A stretch of 64,000 nucleotides of DNA from Phyllobacterium sp. YR531 (GTDB taxonomy: Bacteria; Pseudomonadota; Alphaproteobacteria; Rhizobiales; Rhizobiaceae), in assembly GCF_000282595.1 (NCBI RefSeq), contig NZ_AKIZ01000030.1, positions 37,593 to 101,592 of the forward strand, read 5' to 3'. Position numbers and translations under genes: made by a program. Positions 20,178 to 29,700 of this stretch are shown here, piece after piece; the stretch's first letter is position 1; every line of letters starts with the position of its first letter. Below the pieces are notes generated by a model. That model made no database searches and was not told the origin of the DNA. It worked only from the letters and a program-made list of their open reading frames with translations.

Positions 20178-21827
20178 ATGGCACTGTCGCCGAAACTCGA
20201 TTTGAGGCAAACCCAATCGCTGGTGATGACGCCATTGCTGATGCAGTCGATAAAGCTGCTGCAATTGACGCATATCGAGCTCGAACAGTTCATTGAGCAG
20301 GAAATCCAAAAAAACCCGTTACTAGAACAACTGGATAAATCAGACGACGCCATCTCATTTGGCGGGGGTGATACCAATGCGGGTTATGCGTCGGACGGCG
20401 GTCACCAGGAATATGTCGAAAACGAAAGACATACCGACGATTTCTCCTCTGATGAGACCGATAGTTCCTGGCTAAAGAGCGGCGAAGGAACCAGCTCAAG
20501 CTCAATGTCCGATACGTTTGACAGTTCGCTCGAGAACATTTTCCCCGATGATCCCGGTAGTCATGATTTCATTGGAGGCGATCTTGCTTCCCAATGGAAG
20601 TCTTCTGCTGGCGATGGCTACATATCATCCGGTGGAGAAAATTATAACCTTGAGCAGGTAACGGCAGCGCAGCCAAATATGCAGGACCATATTCGGGAGC
20701 AGATCATTTTCGCTTTCGATAAAACTGCAGATCGGTTGATTGCTGCTGAACTTGCTGATCAGGTTGATGAAATCGGATATTTTCGCGGCGATATTACCGA
20801 ACTTGCCGCGCGACTTGGCTCGACTGTTGAGCATATAGAAAAGTTGCTTTGCGTCCTGCAGGGTTTCGAACCTGCAGGATTGTTTGCACGCGATCTTGCA
20901 GAATGCTTGCGGCTACAGCTGCGTGCCAGAAACCGTCTCTCGCCTGCGATGGAGATACTGATCAGAAATCTCGAGCTGCTTGCCAAGCGGGATTTTCACA
21001 GTTTGAAAAAACTCTGCCGCGTTGGTGATGCGGAAATTATTGATATGCTCAGAGAAATTCAACTGCTCGACCCCAAGCCTGGAACTGCATTCTCCTCCGG
21101 CACCGCGGACAGCATTATTCCCGATGTTCAGGTTGACCAGAATCCCGATGGTAGCTGGCGGATAGAGCTTAACGCTGAGACCTTGCCGCGAGTACTGGTC
21201 AATAACAGCTATTACGCAACGATAATGAAGGCAAAAACATCTCCTGATGAGAAGACGTTCCTCGGAGAGTGTATGCAGAATGCCAACTGGCTTGTTCGCA
21301 GTCTTGATCAACGCGCACAAACCATTCTCAAAGTTGCAGGTGAGATAGTTCGCCAGCAGGAGCAGTTTCTTTTGCACGGCGTTGCGCACTTGAAACCCCT
21401 CAATCTTCGTAATGTTGCAGACGCTATCGGTATGCATGAGTCTACCGTCAGCCGCGTGACCACCAATAAATACATGCTCACAAAGCGCGGAGTTTTCGAA
21501 CTGCGCTACTTTTTCAACGCCGCTATTGCTGCCAATGAGGGCGCTGACCAGCATTCCTCGCAATCTGTAAGGCATCAGATCAAGCTGCTTATTGATGCTG
21601 AATCGGTGGATTCGATCCTTTCGGACGATACAATTGTCGACATGTTGAAGGAAAAGAATATCGATATTGCACGCCGCACCGTTGCCAAATATCGCGAAGC
21701 CATGAACATCTCTTCCTCGGTTCAACGGCGCCGTGAGAAAAAAGCTGAGGCTTCCGCCGCCAAGAGCAATGTAAGGTCTGGATTCATTGCGTCACCACGT
21801 GTAGGATTGCTCGCAGTGGGCAAATGA
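20178..21827 (+). CDS. rpoN: RNA polymerase sigma-54 factor RpoN
   Basis: The 549-residue protein has all three regions of sigma-54: N-terminal Gln/Leu-rich activator region (LDLRQTQSLVMTPLLMQSI), an acidic linker (about 55-130, rich in Asp, Ser and Gly), the core-binding domain, the helix-turn-helix near MHESTVSRVTTNKYM, and the RpoN box ARRTVAKYRE at 498-507 that reads the -24 element. About 42 residues follow the box, longer than usual. Position after lptB and before hpf and ptsN is the conserved order of proteobacteria. Confidence 0.97.
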   Translation: MALSPKLDLRQTQSLVMTPLLMQSIKLLQLTHIELEQFIEQEIQKNPLLEQLDKSDDAISFGGGDTNAGYASDGGHQEYVENERHTDDFSSDETDSSWLKSGEGTSSSSMSDTFDSSLENIFPDDPGSHDFIGGDLASQWKSSAGDGYISSGGENYNLEQVTAAQPNMQDHIREQIIFAFDKTADRLIAAELADQVDEIGYFRGDITELAARLGSTVEHIEKLLCVLQGFEPAGLFARDLAECLRLQLRARNRLSPAMEILIRNLELLAKRDFHSLKKLCRVGDAEIIDMLREIQLLDPKPGTAFSSGTADSIIPDVQVDQNPDGSWRIELNAETLPRVLVNNSYYATIMKAKTSPDEKTFLGECMQNANWLVRSLDQRAQTILKVAGEIVRQQEQFLLHGVAHLKPLNLRNVADAIGMHESTVSRVTTNKYMLTKRGVFELRYFFNAAIAANEGADQHSSQSVRHQIKLLIDAESVDSILSDDTIVDMLKEKNIDIARRTVAKYREAMNISSSVQRRREKKAEASAAKSNVRSGFIASPRVGLLAVGK

Positions 21828-22028
21828 ACTGGACCAAAAGAAGTCCGGTCAGGGAGAGCGAAGCGCTGATAATTGCGACGATGGAGCTTAAGCGCGCCTT
21901 TGAATGGAACATCAGGAAAGTGAAATGTGATTGATCGCCCGCATGATTTTGCGGGATGTCTTTGCTCGATTCGAAACAACAGTGTAGATTGAATCGGGCA
22001 ATGAAAATCACAATGAAGGTGAGGTATC

Positions 22029-22619
22029 ATGAGTCTGCGTGTATCTGGAAAACATATGGATATCGGCGACGCTTTCCGCGTTAAAATTGAAGAGCGGATG
22101 GCAGAAATGGTCACCAAATATTTTGGTGGCGGGTATTCTGGCCATGTCACAGTGGAAAAACAGGGCTCCCGATTTATTGCAGATTGTCTTGTGCGCCTCG
22201 ATACCGGAACAGTGTTGCAGGCTGCTGGCGAAGCGCAGGATCCTCAATTGGCTTTCGATACTGCCGGCGAGCGTGTGGACAAGCGGTTGCGTCGCTATAA
22301 GCGCCGCCTGAAATCTCATCAAGCGCCCGGATCGAATGGCGTTTTCGACGATGTTTCTTATCGCGTAATGGCCCCAGTGCCTGATGAAGATGAGGATATT
22401 CCAGAAGATTATGCTCCCACTATTGTCGCAGAAACGTCGATGGCATTGAGAAGCATGAGCGTTGCATCTGCCGTCGTGGAACTGGATTTGAAAGATAGTC
22501 CGGTTGTTGTGTTCCGCAATGCTGGTAGTACACAGGTTAATATCGTATATCGCCGCGCAGACGGGAATATTGGCTGGATCGACCCATCAACTGTGGGTGA
22601 TCAAGCCGTATCCCGATAA
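22029..22619 (+). CDS. hpf: Ribosome hibernation promoting factor, long form
   Basis: The 196-residue protein has the N-terminal HPF/RaiA ribosome-binding domain (LRVSGKHMDIGDAFRVKIEE to LRRYKRRLKSH) and a C-terminal dimerisation domain (DLKDSPVVVFRNAGS to GNIGWIDP). The long form dimerises 70S ribosomes to 100S in resting cells without RMF. Here, as in many proteobacteria, it lies between rpoN and ptsN, so its expression may follow nitrogen and stress state. 201 bases separate it from rpoN, enough for its own promoter, but I see no convincing consensus. Confidence 0.92.
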   Translation: MSLRVSGKHMDIGDAFRVKIEERMAEMVTKYFGGGYSGHVTVEKQGSRFIADCLVRLDTGTVLQAAGEAQDPQLAFDTAGERVDKRLRRYKRRLKSHQAPGSNGVFDDVSYRVMAPVPDEDEDIPEDYAPTIVAETSMALRSMSVASAVVELDLKDSPVVVFRNAGSTQVNIVYRRADGNIGWIDPSTVGDQAVSR

Positions 22620-22628
22620 ACAAAAACA

Positions 22629-22679
22629 AGTTCATGGCGAAATGAACTACCGTCCGCACGCCAAACGGTGCGGACGGTA
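22629..22679 (+). other. Two tandem hairpins between hpf and ptsN
   Basis: The first is a short stem (AGTTCAT/ATGAACT, 22629-22648). The second is a perfect 12-bp GC-rich stem (TACCGTCCGCAC/GTGCGGACGGTA) with an 8-base loop at 22648-22679. Neither is followed by a T-run. They lie between two genes of one operon and more likely affect mRNA stability or processing than end transcription. Confidence 0.6.
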
Positions 22680-22698
22680 ACTGGAAGGAAGAGAGATA

Positions 22699-23163
22699 AT
22701 GGATCTGGGTGATCTCATTCAGCCCGACGCTGTCCTGCCCGCATTGAAAGTCAATTCCAAGAAGCAACTCTTGCAGATCATGTCGGAAAAGGCAGCTGCC
22801 CTGACCGGATTGAGCGAGCGCGAGGTTTTCGACACGGTTTTGCAACGCGAGCGTCTTGGATCGACAGGTGTCGGCAATGGCATTGCCATTCCACACGGCA
22901 AGATCAACAGTGTAAAGCGTATTGCCGGGGTTTTTGCCCAGTTGGATACGCCTGTCGATTTTGAAGCGTTGGACGACCAACCCGTGGATATAGTGTTTCT
23001 CTTGCTTGCTCCGGAAAATGCCGGGGCCGATCATTTGAAGGCTCTGTCGCGCATTGCCAGAATGTTGCGCGATCCCGAGCGGATTGCCAAATTGCGCACT
23101 GCGCACGACGCCAGCCTGCTTTACGAATTGCTGACTTCGCAACCCGCGTCAAACGCCGCCTGA
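22699..23163 (+). CDS. ptsN: Nitrogen PTS enzyme EIIA-Ntr
   Basis: The 154-residue protein is a PTS EIIA domain of the fructose/mannitol type with the phosphorylated histidine H66 in GIAIPHGKI. It is part of the regulatory phosphotransfer chain PtsP-PtsO-PtsN, which in alphaproteobacteria controls potassium uptake, the stringent response and nitrogen functions and does not move sugar. The start ATG at 22699 follows GAAGGAAGAGAG. It closes the lptC-ptsN plus-strand block and is followed by a terminator shared with the convergent Fur-type gene. Confidence 0.94.
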   Translation: MDLGDLIQPDAVLPALKVNSKKQLLQIMSEKAAALTGLSEREVFDTVLQRERLGSTGVGNGIAIPHGKINSVKRIAGVFAQLDTPVDFEALDDQPVDIVFLLLAPENAGADHLKALSRIARMLRDPERIAKLRTAHDASLLYELLTSQPASNAA

Positions 23164-23183
23164 TCGTTTATAGCACATACTTT

Positions 23184-23211
23184 GAAAAGGCCGCCTTCGA
23201 GGCGGCTTTTT
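23184..23211. terminator. Rho-independent terminator between ptsN and the Fur-type gene
   Basis: A stem GCCGCC/GGCGGC with a 5-base loop is preceded by AAAA and followed by TTTT. It sits 20 bases after the ptsN stop and 2 bases from the stop of the convergent regulator gene, so it can serve both. Confidence 0.9.
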
Positions 23212-23212
23212 A

Positions 23213-23644
23213 TTATTTTTGTTCAGTCTTCCGCGCATAAAGCTCAAGTCGGTGATGCACGATGTCATAACCGAGTGATTTGGCGATTTCTTCCTGAAGT
23301 TTCTCGATCTTATCCGATTTGAATTCTATCACGGCACCGGTATCGATATCGATCAGGTGGTCGTGATGGTCACCGTGGGCCTGTTCAAAGCGTGACGGGC
23401 CGCCGTTGAAAGCATGGCGGTGTATCGCGCCCAAATCCTCCAGCAAATTCATGGTTCGATAGACAGTCGATAGCGAGATACTGTTATCGATCTCGATGGC
23501 GCGATGAAAAATCTTCATTGCATCCGGGTGATCTTCCGTTGAGCTCAATATATCCAGAATGATGCGCCGTGGCCGTGTGATACGCACACCAGCTTTACGC
23601 AATTCTTTCTCATATTCCGGTTTCTGGTTCGAAGCATGTTTCAT
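23213..23644 (-). CDS. Fur-family metalloregulator, Fur/Mur type
   Basis: The 143-residue protein has the winged helix ([15 protein letters not shown] to [15 protein letters not shown]) and the metal site [11 protein letters not shown] followed by the dimer part [21 protein letters not shown]. It lacks the C-terminal CxxC pairs that hold structural zinc in classical Fur. In alphaproteobacteria this form is often the manganese regulator Mur or an iron-linked relative; it is not Irr, whose sequence differs. The ATG at 23644 gives the family length; the open frame upstream runs into the terminator of the cgs gene, so the longer reading is rejected. mntP (53670) would be a plausible but unproven target. 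Confidence 0.88.
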   Translation of the reverse strand: MKHASNQKPEYEKELRKAGVRITRPRRIILDILSSTEDHPDAMKIFHRAIEIDNSISLSTVYRTMNLLEDLGAIHRHAFNGGPSRFEQAHGDHHDHLIDIDTGAVIEFKSDKIEKLQEEIAKSLGYDIVHHRLELYARKTEQK

Positions 23645-23709
23645 GACTGGAATATGCGTCAGATCGCTTCCAGTTGCAAATTTTCTCAACTGAGAAGAGT
23701 GCTCATAAA

Positions 23710-23746
23710 CAAAAAATCGCCGCCAGTGAATCTCACTGGCGGCGAT
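23710..23746 (-). terminator. Rho-independent terminator of cgs
   Basis: Perfect 14-bp arms (ATCGCCGCCAGTGA/TCACTGGCGGCGAT) with a 3-base loop are followed on the minus strand by TTTTTTGTTT. It lies 27 bases after the cgs stop and before the regulator gene, so the regulator must have its own promoter in the ~65 bases between. Confidence 0.94.
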
Positions 23747-23772
23747 CAAGATGAATTAATATCGAGAGAGGA

Positions 23773-26700
23773 TCAGCTCGCTGAGGGCACCTCTACGATT
23801 ACCTTATGCTCACCGGATTTTTCCATCGGGATACCATCGTCGATTTTTGTCAGCTTCTTGCCATTGACTGTAACTTTTTTGGTTCCGCTGGAAAGTGGCT
23901 TGACCTCAACCGTGTAGCGGGCGTCGCCATTGCGCAGCACGAAGCTGAAACTCTTCCATTTCGACGGTAGCGCGGGATCTACGAACAAGTGGTCGGCTTT
24001 CCGGGTAATGCCGAGAATGCCTTCCGTTGCGACGCGGTATAGCCAGCCGGCAGAACCGGTATACCAAGTCCATCCGCCGCGACCGCGCATGGGATCAACC
24101 GAGTAAACATCTGCAGCAACGACATAAGGTTCGACGCGATATGATTCAGCCTTGTCTGGATCAAGCGAGTGATTGACAGGATTGAGCATGCTGAACCAAC
24201 GATAGGCTTCATCAGCATTGCCGAGTTTTGCCATGGCAAGAACCGCCCACGTTGCTGCGTGCGTGTATTGACCGCCATTCTCGCGAACACCAACTGGATA
24301 GCTTTTGATGTAACCCGGATCATGGCGCGACTTGTTGAACGGTGGAGTGAACAGCTTGATAACCTGTGCTTCCTCGTCAATCAGATGGGTAGCAACAGAG
24401 TTCATTGCCTGCTTGGCCCGATCAGGATCACCGTAACCGGAAAGCACACTCCAGGACTGTGCAATCGAGTCGATCTTACACTCTTCGCTAGTCTTGGAAC
24501 CCAGCGGTGAACCATCATCGAAATAGCCACGGCGATACCATTCGCCATCCCAGCCATTCTTTTCCAACGAAGCCTTGAGGCTTTCAATATGCGCCTGCCA
24601 GCGCTTTACACGCTCCGCATCCTTGTATCGCTCAGCGATAGGTAAAACATCCCGCAATGTGCTGATAAGGAACCAGCCAAGCCAGATGCTTTCACCTTTT
24701 CCATCTTCGCCAACGCGGTTCATGCCGTCATTCCAATCGCCCGTCAGCATCAACGGCAAGCCGTTGGTACCAGTTCGTGCAACTGCAAGGTCCAGCGCTC
24801 TGGCGGCGTGCTCATAAACGCTGACGATCTCGCTGGAAATTGTAGGTTGGTAGAAGGCATCGTGCTCAGCTTCTTCCAGAGCGCGTCCTTCGATAAAGGC
24901 GATCTGCTCATCAAGAATGCTCATGTCGCCCGTTACGGAGGTGTAATGGGCAATTGCATAGCCAAGCCAGACCACATCGTCGGAAATTTTCGTCCGCACG
25001 CCGGCGCCGGTGGTTGGAAGCCACCAATGCTGGACATCGCCTTCCTTGAACTGCCGCGCCGAGACATTCAATATCTGCTTGCGGGCGAGTTCAGGATTGA
25101 GGATCAGCATGGACAGTGTGTCTTGCAGCTGGTCGCGGAAGCCAAATGCACCACTGGCTTGATAGAAGGCCGAGCGTGCCCAGATACGGCAAGCCAGGCT
25201 CTGATAGGGCAGCCAGCGATTGACCATGACATTGAATGCATCATCCGGCGTGTCGACTTGGAGACCGTCAAGGAAGTCGGCCCAGATAGCTTTGGAGGCC
25301 GATAATGTATCTTCGAATGACCGGGTGCTGTGCTCGGCAAGTATTTTGCCTGCATCTTCAGCATTTCCCGTATCACCCATATAGAAGAGCACTTCTTTGG
25401 TCTCGCCGGGAGCAAGCTCGATATCCACCGCCAGTGCAGCGCAAGGGTCGCCACCAGCCTCGACGAGGTTGGATAATGACTTCGCTTGAAGAACTGCGGC
25501 AGGGCGCTCCACAGAACCGAGATTGCCGAAAAATTCGGTTCGATCAGCAGTGACGGACTGTGGCTTTACGCTGCTTGCGTAGAAAGCCATCTGGTTGCGC
25601 CGCTCGACACCATAAGGATTCCGGGCAAACAGAACGCCCTTCTCCGCATCATATGATGGCACGATAAAGGGAGCCGTCTTCGCACGGACATTGCCAAGCA
25701 TCCACTCGACAAAACCGTAAACGCGTAGCTGCTTAGGCGATCCGCCGTGGTTGGTTATTTTAAGACTGGATACCCTTACTGGCAGTACCGGATCGACCGT
25801 ATGGGTCAATTCAAGTCCGACATTACCGTGCTTGGAAAGGAACGTTGAATAGCCCTGTCCGTGGCGGGTCTCATATTGAACTGAAGGGTCCCGCAGAACC
25901 GACGCGGTAGGTGCGAATGCTGTGTTCTTATCAAGGTCTACAACATAAATAGCTTCGCCCGAGCGGTTGATGACAGGATCATTCGACCACTGGGTCAATT
26001 GATAGTCGCGGCTGTTGCCCGACCATGTGAAGCCTGCTCCCTCCGCTGACACGTGAAAGCCGAAACCTGAATTGGAGATCACATTGATCCACGGCTGAGG
26101 CGTGCAGGTGAGCCCACCCAGACGCACGACATATTCGCCGCTCGCCATATCAAATCCGCCAAAACCATTCCAGAATTGCAGATCATCTCCTGAAATCTTG
26201 GGGCGAGCCTTGCTCAAAAGCTGGCTCGGGGCCGGAGCAATTCCTCGCAGATCGTCTGCCTCAGCCTCAATCAGAGCTTTCCCTTTGGCATCAGGCACGG
26301 GAAGCGCTTCGGCAGCCAACTCCGTGACGCGGTTCAACTGCTCGGACAGAGAGCCATTCTGCGCGTGCAGAACGATGCGAGCTGAAGCCAGCAATGTGTT
26401 GTAGCTGGCATCGCTCATCTGATCCTTGCGCACGGTGAATATATGAACGCGAGGTCCATACTGTCCGCCGCGTGCACGGCTGTTTTCGCACATGGCTTCC
26501 AAACCACGCTGGAAATCCTGGGCGTAGGAAAATGAGCGCTCATTGATGACAACAACATCAACGACCAGTCCCTTTGCACGCCAATATTCGTGCGCTTTCA
26601 GAATATTTCTCAGTGTTTCCATATCGGCTTCATCGTCGATACGAAGAGCAAGGATCGGGAAATCGCCTGATATCGACATTGGCCAAAGTTCGGATTGGCT

Positions 26701-29700
26701 GCCCAATCCACTGGCAATGCTGCTGGAAGGCAACCGCAAGGATTTTTCCGGGTAGATCAGGTTTGTCGCTACCCGCTGGAACACGGCCGCTTCGTCGGGG
26801 TTGATGCCGATGTGATGCAGACGCACCTGAGAACTCGTCCACGACAAGGAGAATTCGCGGGCAAAACAATCCGGGTGACGGAAGCGGGCAACCACTTCCT
26901 CCAGCTCCTGGCGATTTGGCCGTACAAGGGTCCAGAATACCAGCGTTACTTTCTTATGCGCCGGAACCCGGACACGGCAGCGTAAAGAGGCAATCGGATC
27001 CAGGACGAAGCCATGGCTGCCACTCAGGGTAACGCCCTCGTCGAACGCTACTGGATTGTGCAGGGAGCGTCCCCGACCGATAAAGGCACGGCGATCAGTT
27101 TCCACCTGCACTTCACGCATTGCACCGGAGCCATCGCTGACCACATGGGCAACATGAATATCGGGATCGTCCGCACCGCGTTTGCGACGCGTCGCATAAA
27201 TGGCATCGCCTCGTTCATCAATTTCGGTTTCCACGAACATTTTCGCAAAAGCCGGATGCGCTGTGTCGGTATCGTCATTGGTCAGTACCAATTCGGCATA
27301 GGACGTAACTTCAATTATGCGGTCCTTGGTGCCTGTATTGGTAATGACAATACGGCGTCCTTCACCATCGGAATCAGAAGCGACGATGGTTTCCACTGTG
27401 GAGTGGATCGTGCCGGTCTCCTTGATAAACTCCGCTTTGTAGTCGGTGAAGATCGTTGTGCTTTTTTCTCCCGCCAGGCGGACTGGATCGCTGGTGGCAG
27501 ACCACCATTCGCCGTTTTCCATATCGCGGAGGAAAAGGAATGTGCCGTATCCGCTTTCAATGGGATCGGGCTGGAAGCGGGTTATCGCCAAGCCATTCCA
27601 ACGGCTGTAACCCCCACCATTTGCCGTAACCATCACCGAGTAATGTCCATTCGACATCATCTGTGTTGCACGTGGAGCGGTCATCGGGTTCGGGATGTAG
27701 CGGATGGACGCGGGCTCTTCCGAGCTTTCAACGGCTTTACGCATGGGATTGTCGGCCTTGGCCTGCAATACCGGAATTTCGCGTGGTGCCTTTTCCTGCA
27801 GCAGAAGCTCTGCCGCTTCAATAACGGGATCAGCATGGAAGCGTTCGCGCATGCGGCCTTCGAAGACAACATTGTTGACCGCAACAATCGACATGCCGTG
27901 GTGATGCGCCATGTAGTTACGAACGATCGCATATTCCTCATCTTCGCGAACGCGCGACTTGGTGAAGTCGACGGCATCATAGAAGCCGTATTTACCAAGT
28001 GCCCCCATCGCGCGCAGGCGATTCAGGTTTTGGACAGCGGCTGCCGGCTGATACTGGCTGGCCATGATGCTGGCATAGGGCGCGACAACGTAGTTTTTCG
28101 AAAGGCCGCGCTTCAGACCGAGCGTGGGCACGCCGAAATTGGTGTATTGGTAGTTCATCTCCGGATCGCGCGCATTGTAGGCAGCTTCCGAAATGCCCCA
28201 TGGCAACCCCTTGGATTCGCCATATTCGATCTGACGTTGAACGATCAGCTTGTTGGTCTGATCAAGCATTGAGCCAAGAGGCTCGATCATGACCAGCGGC
28301 GGCATCAGATATTCGAACATGGAGCCTGACCAGGATATCAAAGCTCCGCGCCAGCCAACGGGGACCAGCAATCTACCAAGCTTGAACCAATGATCGACAG
28401 GTATATCGCCCTTCGCAATGGCAAAAAGGCTAGCCAGACGTGCTTCGGATGCCAGAAGGTCGTAGCAGCTGGCATCAAGTTCGTTTGTTTCAACCCGGAA
28501 GCCGATAGACAGCAGGCGGCGTTCCTTCCGTTCCAGGAACGTGAAGTCAGTATCGAATGCCAATTGGCGGGCGCGTGTGGCAAGCGAAACGAGCCTTTCG
28601 CGTAACACATCAGTGCTTTCGTGACCGCCCATCGCATCGTCTGTGTGGCCTTGGCAAGTCTTGACCAGAAGCAATGCCCACTCATTTGCCGTGAGACTTA
28701 TCGGAGTCTCCAGTTCGCCATGCAGTTCCTCAGTCAGGCGTTGGATATCGCCAGCGAACAGCGAAAGGTTAATTGTCCGAAGAGATGCTGTTTCCGGTTC
28801 TTCCTTGATCGTTGTGATCGCACGGCGGAAATTCGCTACACGTTCCTCAAGGCGTCGGCGCAGAGGCCGCAGAACGCGGCGGTCATCAGGAATTTCGGCG
28901 ACCGTCTCTTCAAGGATATCACTCACGTCCAGAATGCCGTCGAGTTCACTTTGAAGATAGACGGATGGCGCTTCAGCCCATTTTTCCAAAGCGGAAGAAA
29001 GAGCCACGAGATGACCGGCAAGATTGCCGCTATCCACCGCCGAAACATAAAGCGGCAGCAACGGGCGAAGCGTTGTCGTTTCATACCAGTTGTAGAGATG
29101 GCCGCGATACTTCTCCATTTTCTCGAGAGTATCGATCGTGTCGCCAATGCGCGTCAGGGTCTCATTGAAACTGATCCAGCCGAAGTCACGGGCTGCGACA
29201 GTCGAGAGCAGATACATGCCGATATTGGTTGGTGATGTGCGCGTCGCGATAACCGGATGCGGGTCCTCCTGAAAATTATCCGGAGGAATAAAGTTCTGCT
29301 CCTTGGTAACGAATGTATCGTAATAGTGCCAGGTGCGGCGGGCAAAGCGGCGTAGTTCGCCCTTGTCGGATGAACGGACGATCAGATCGTCCAACGGCTT
29401 TGCAGAGCGGCTGACGAGCCAGGCAATAACTGGCGAGAAAAACCAGATAGCGGCAAACGGCACGGCAAGCATCCAGGCCCGACTATGACCTGCGAGAGGC
29501 AGGATGATTGCAACCAAAGCAACAATGACCGCTGGCCACATAAGCCGGGTGTAATATTGCAAAGTATCTGGCGAACTTGTCTTGGCTTGCGCGGCGGCAC
29601 GCCACTCCAAGAGGTTTTTTCGCGAGACAAACAGGCGGTACAGAGTACGCGCAATCGCATCGGCCATAAGGCAGGCCATATTGGCGATAAAGGTAATACG

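Noticed and set aside
20913..21725. 270-codon minus-strand open frame over rpoN
   Set aside because: Antisense to rpoN, whose domains are intact; no independent support.
22537..23142. 201-codon minus-strand open frame over hpf and ptsN
   Set aside because: It spans two real genes and the hairpins between them; no family features.
27013..28272. 419-codon plus-strand open frame inside cgs
   Set aside because: It is antisense to the conserved cyclic glucan synthase gene, has no ribosome site, and its product resembles no protein.
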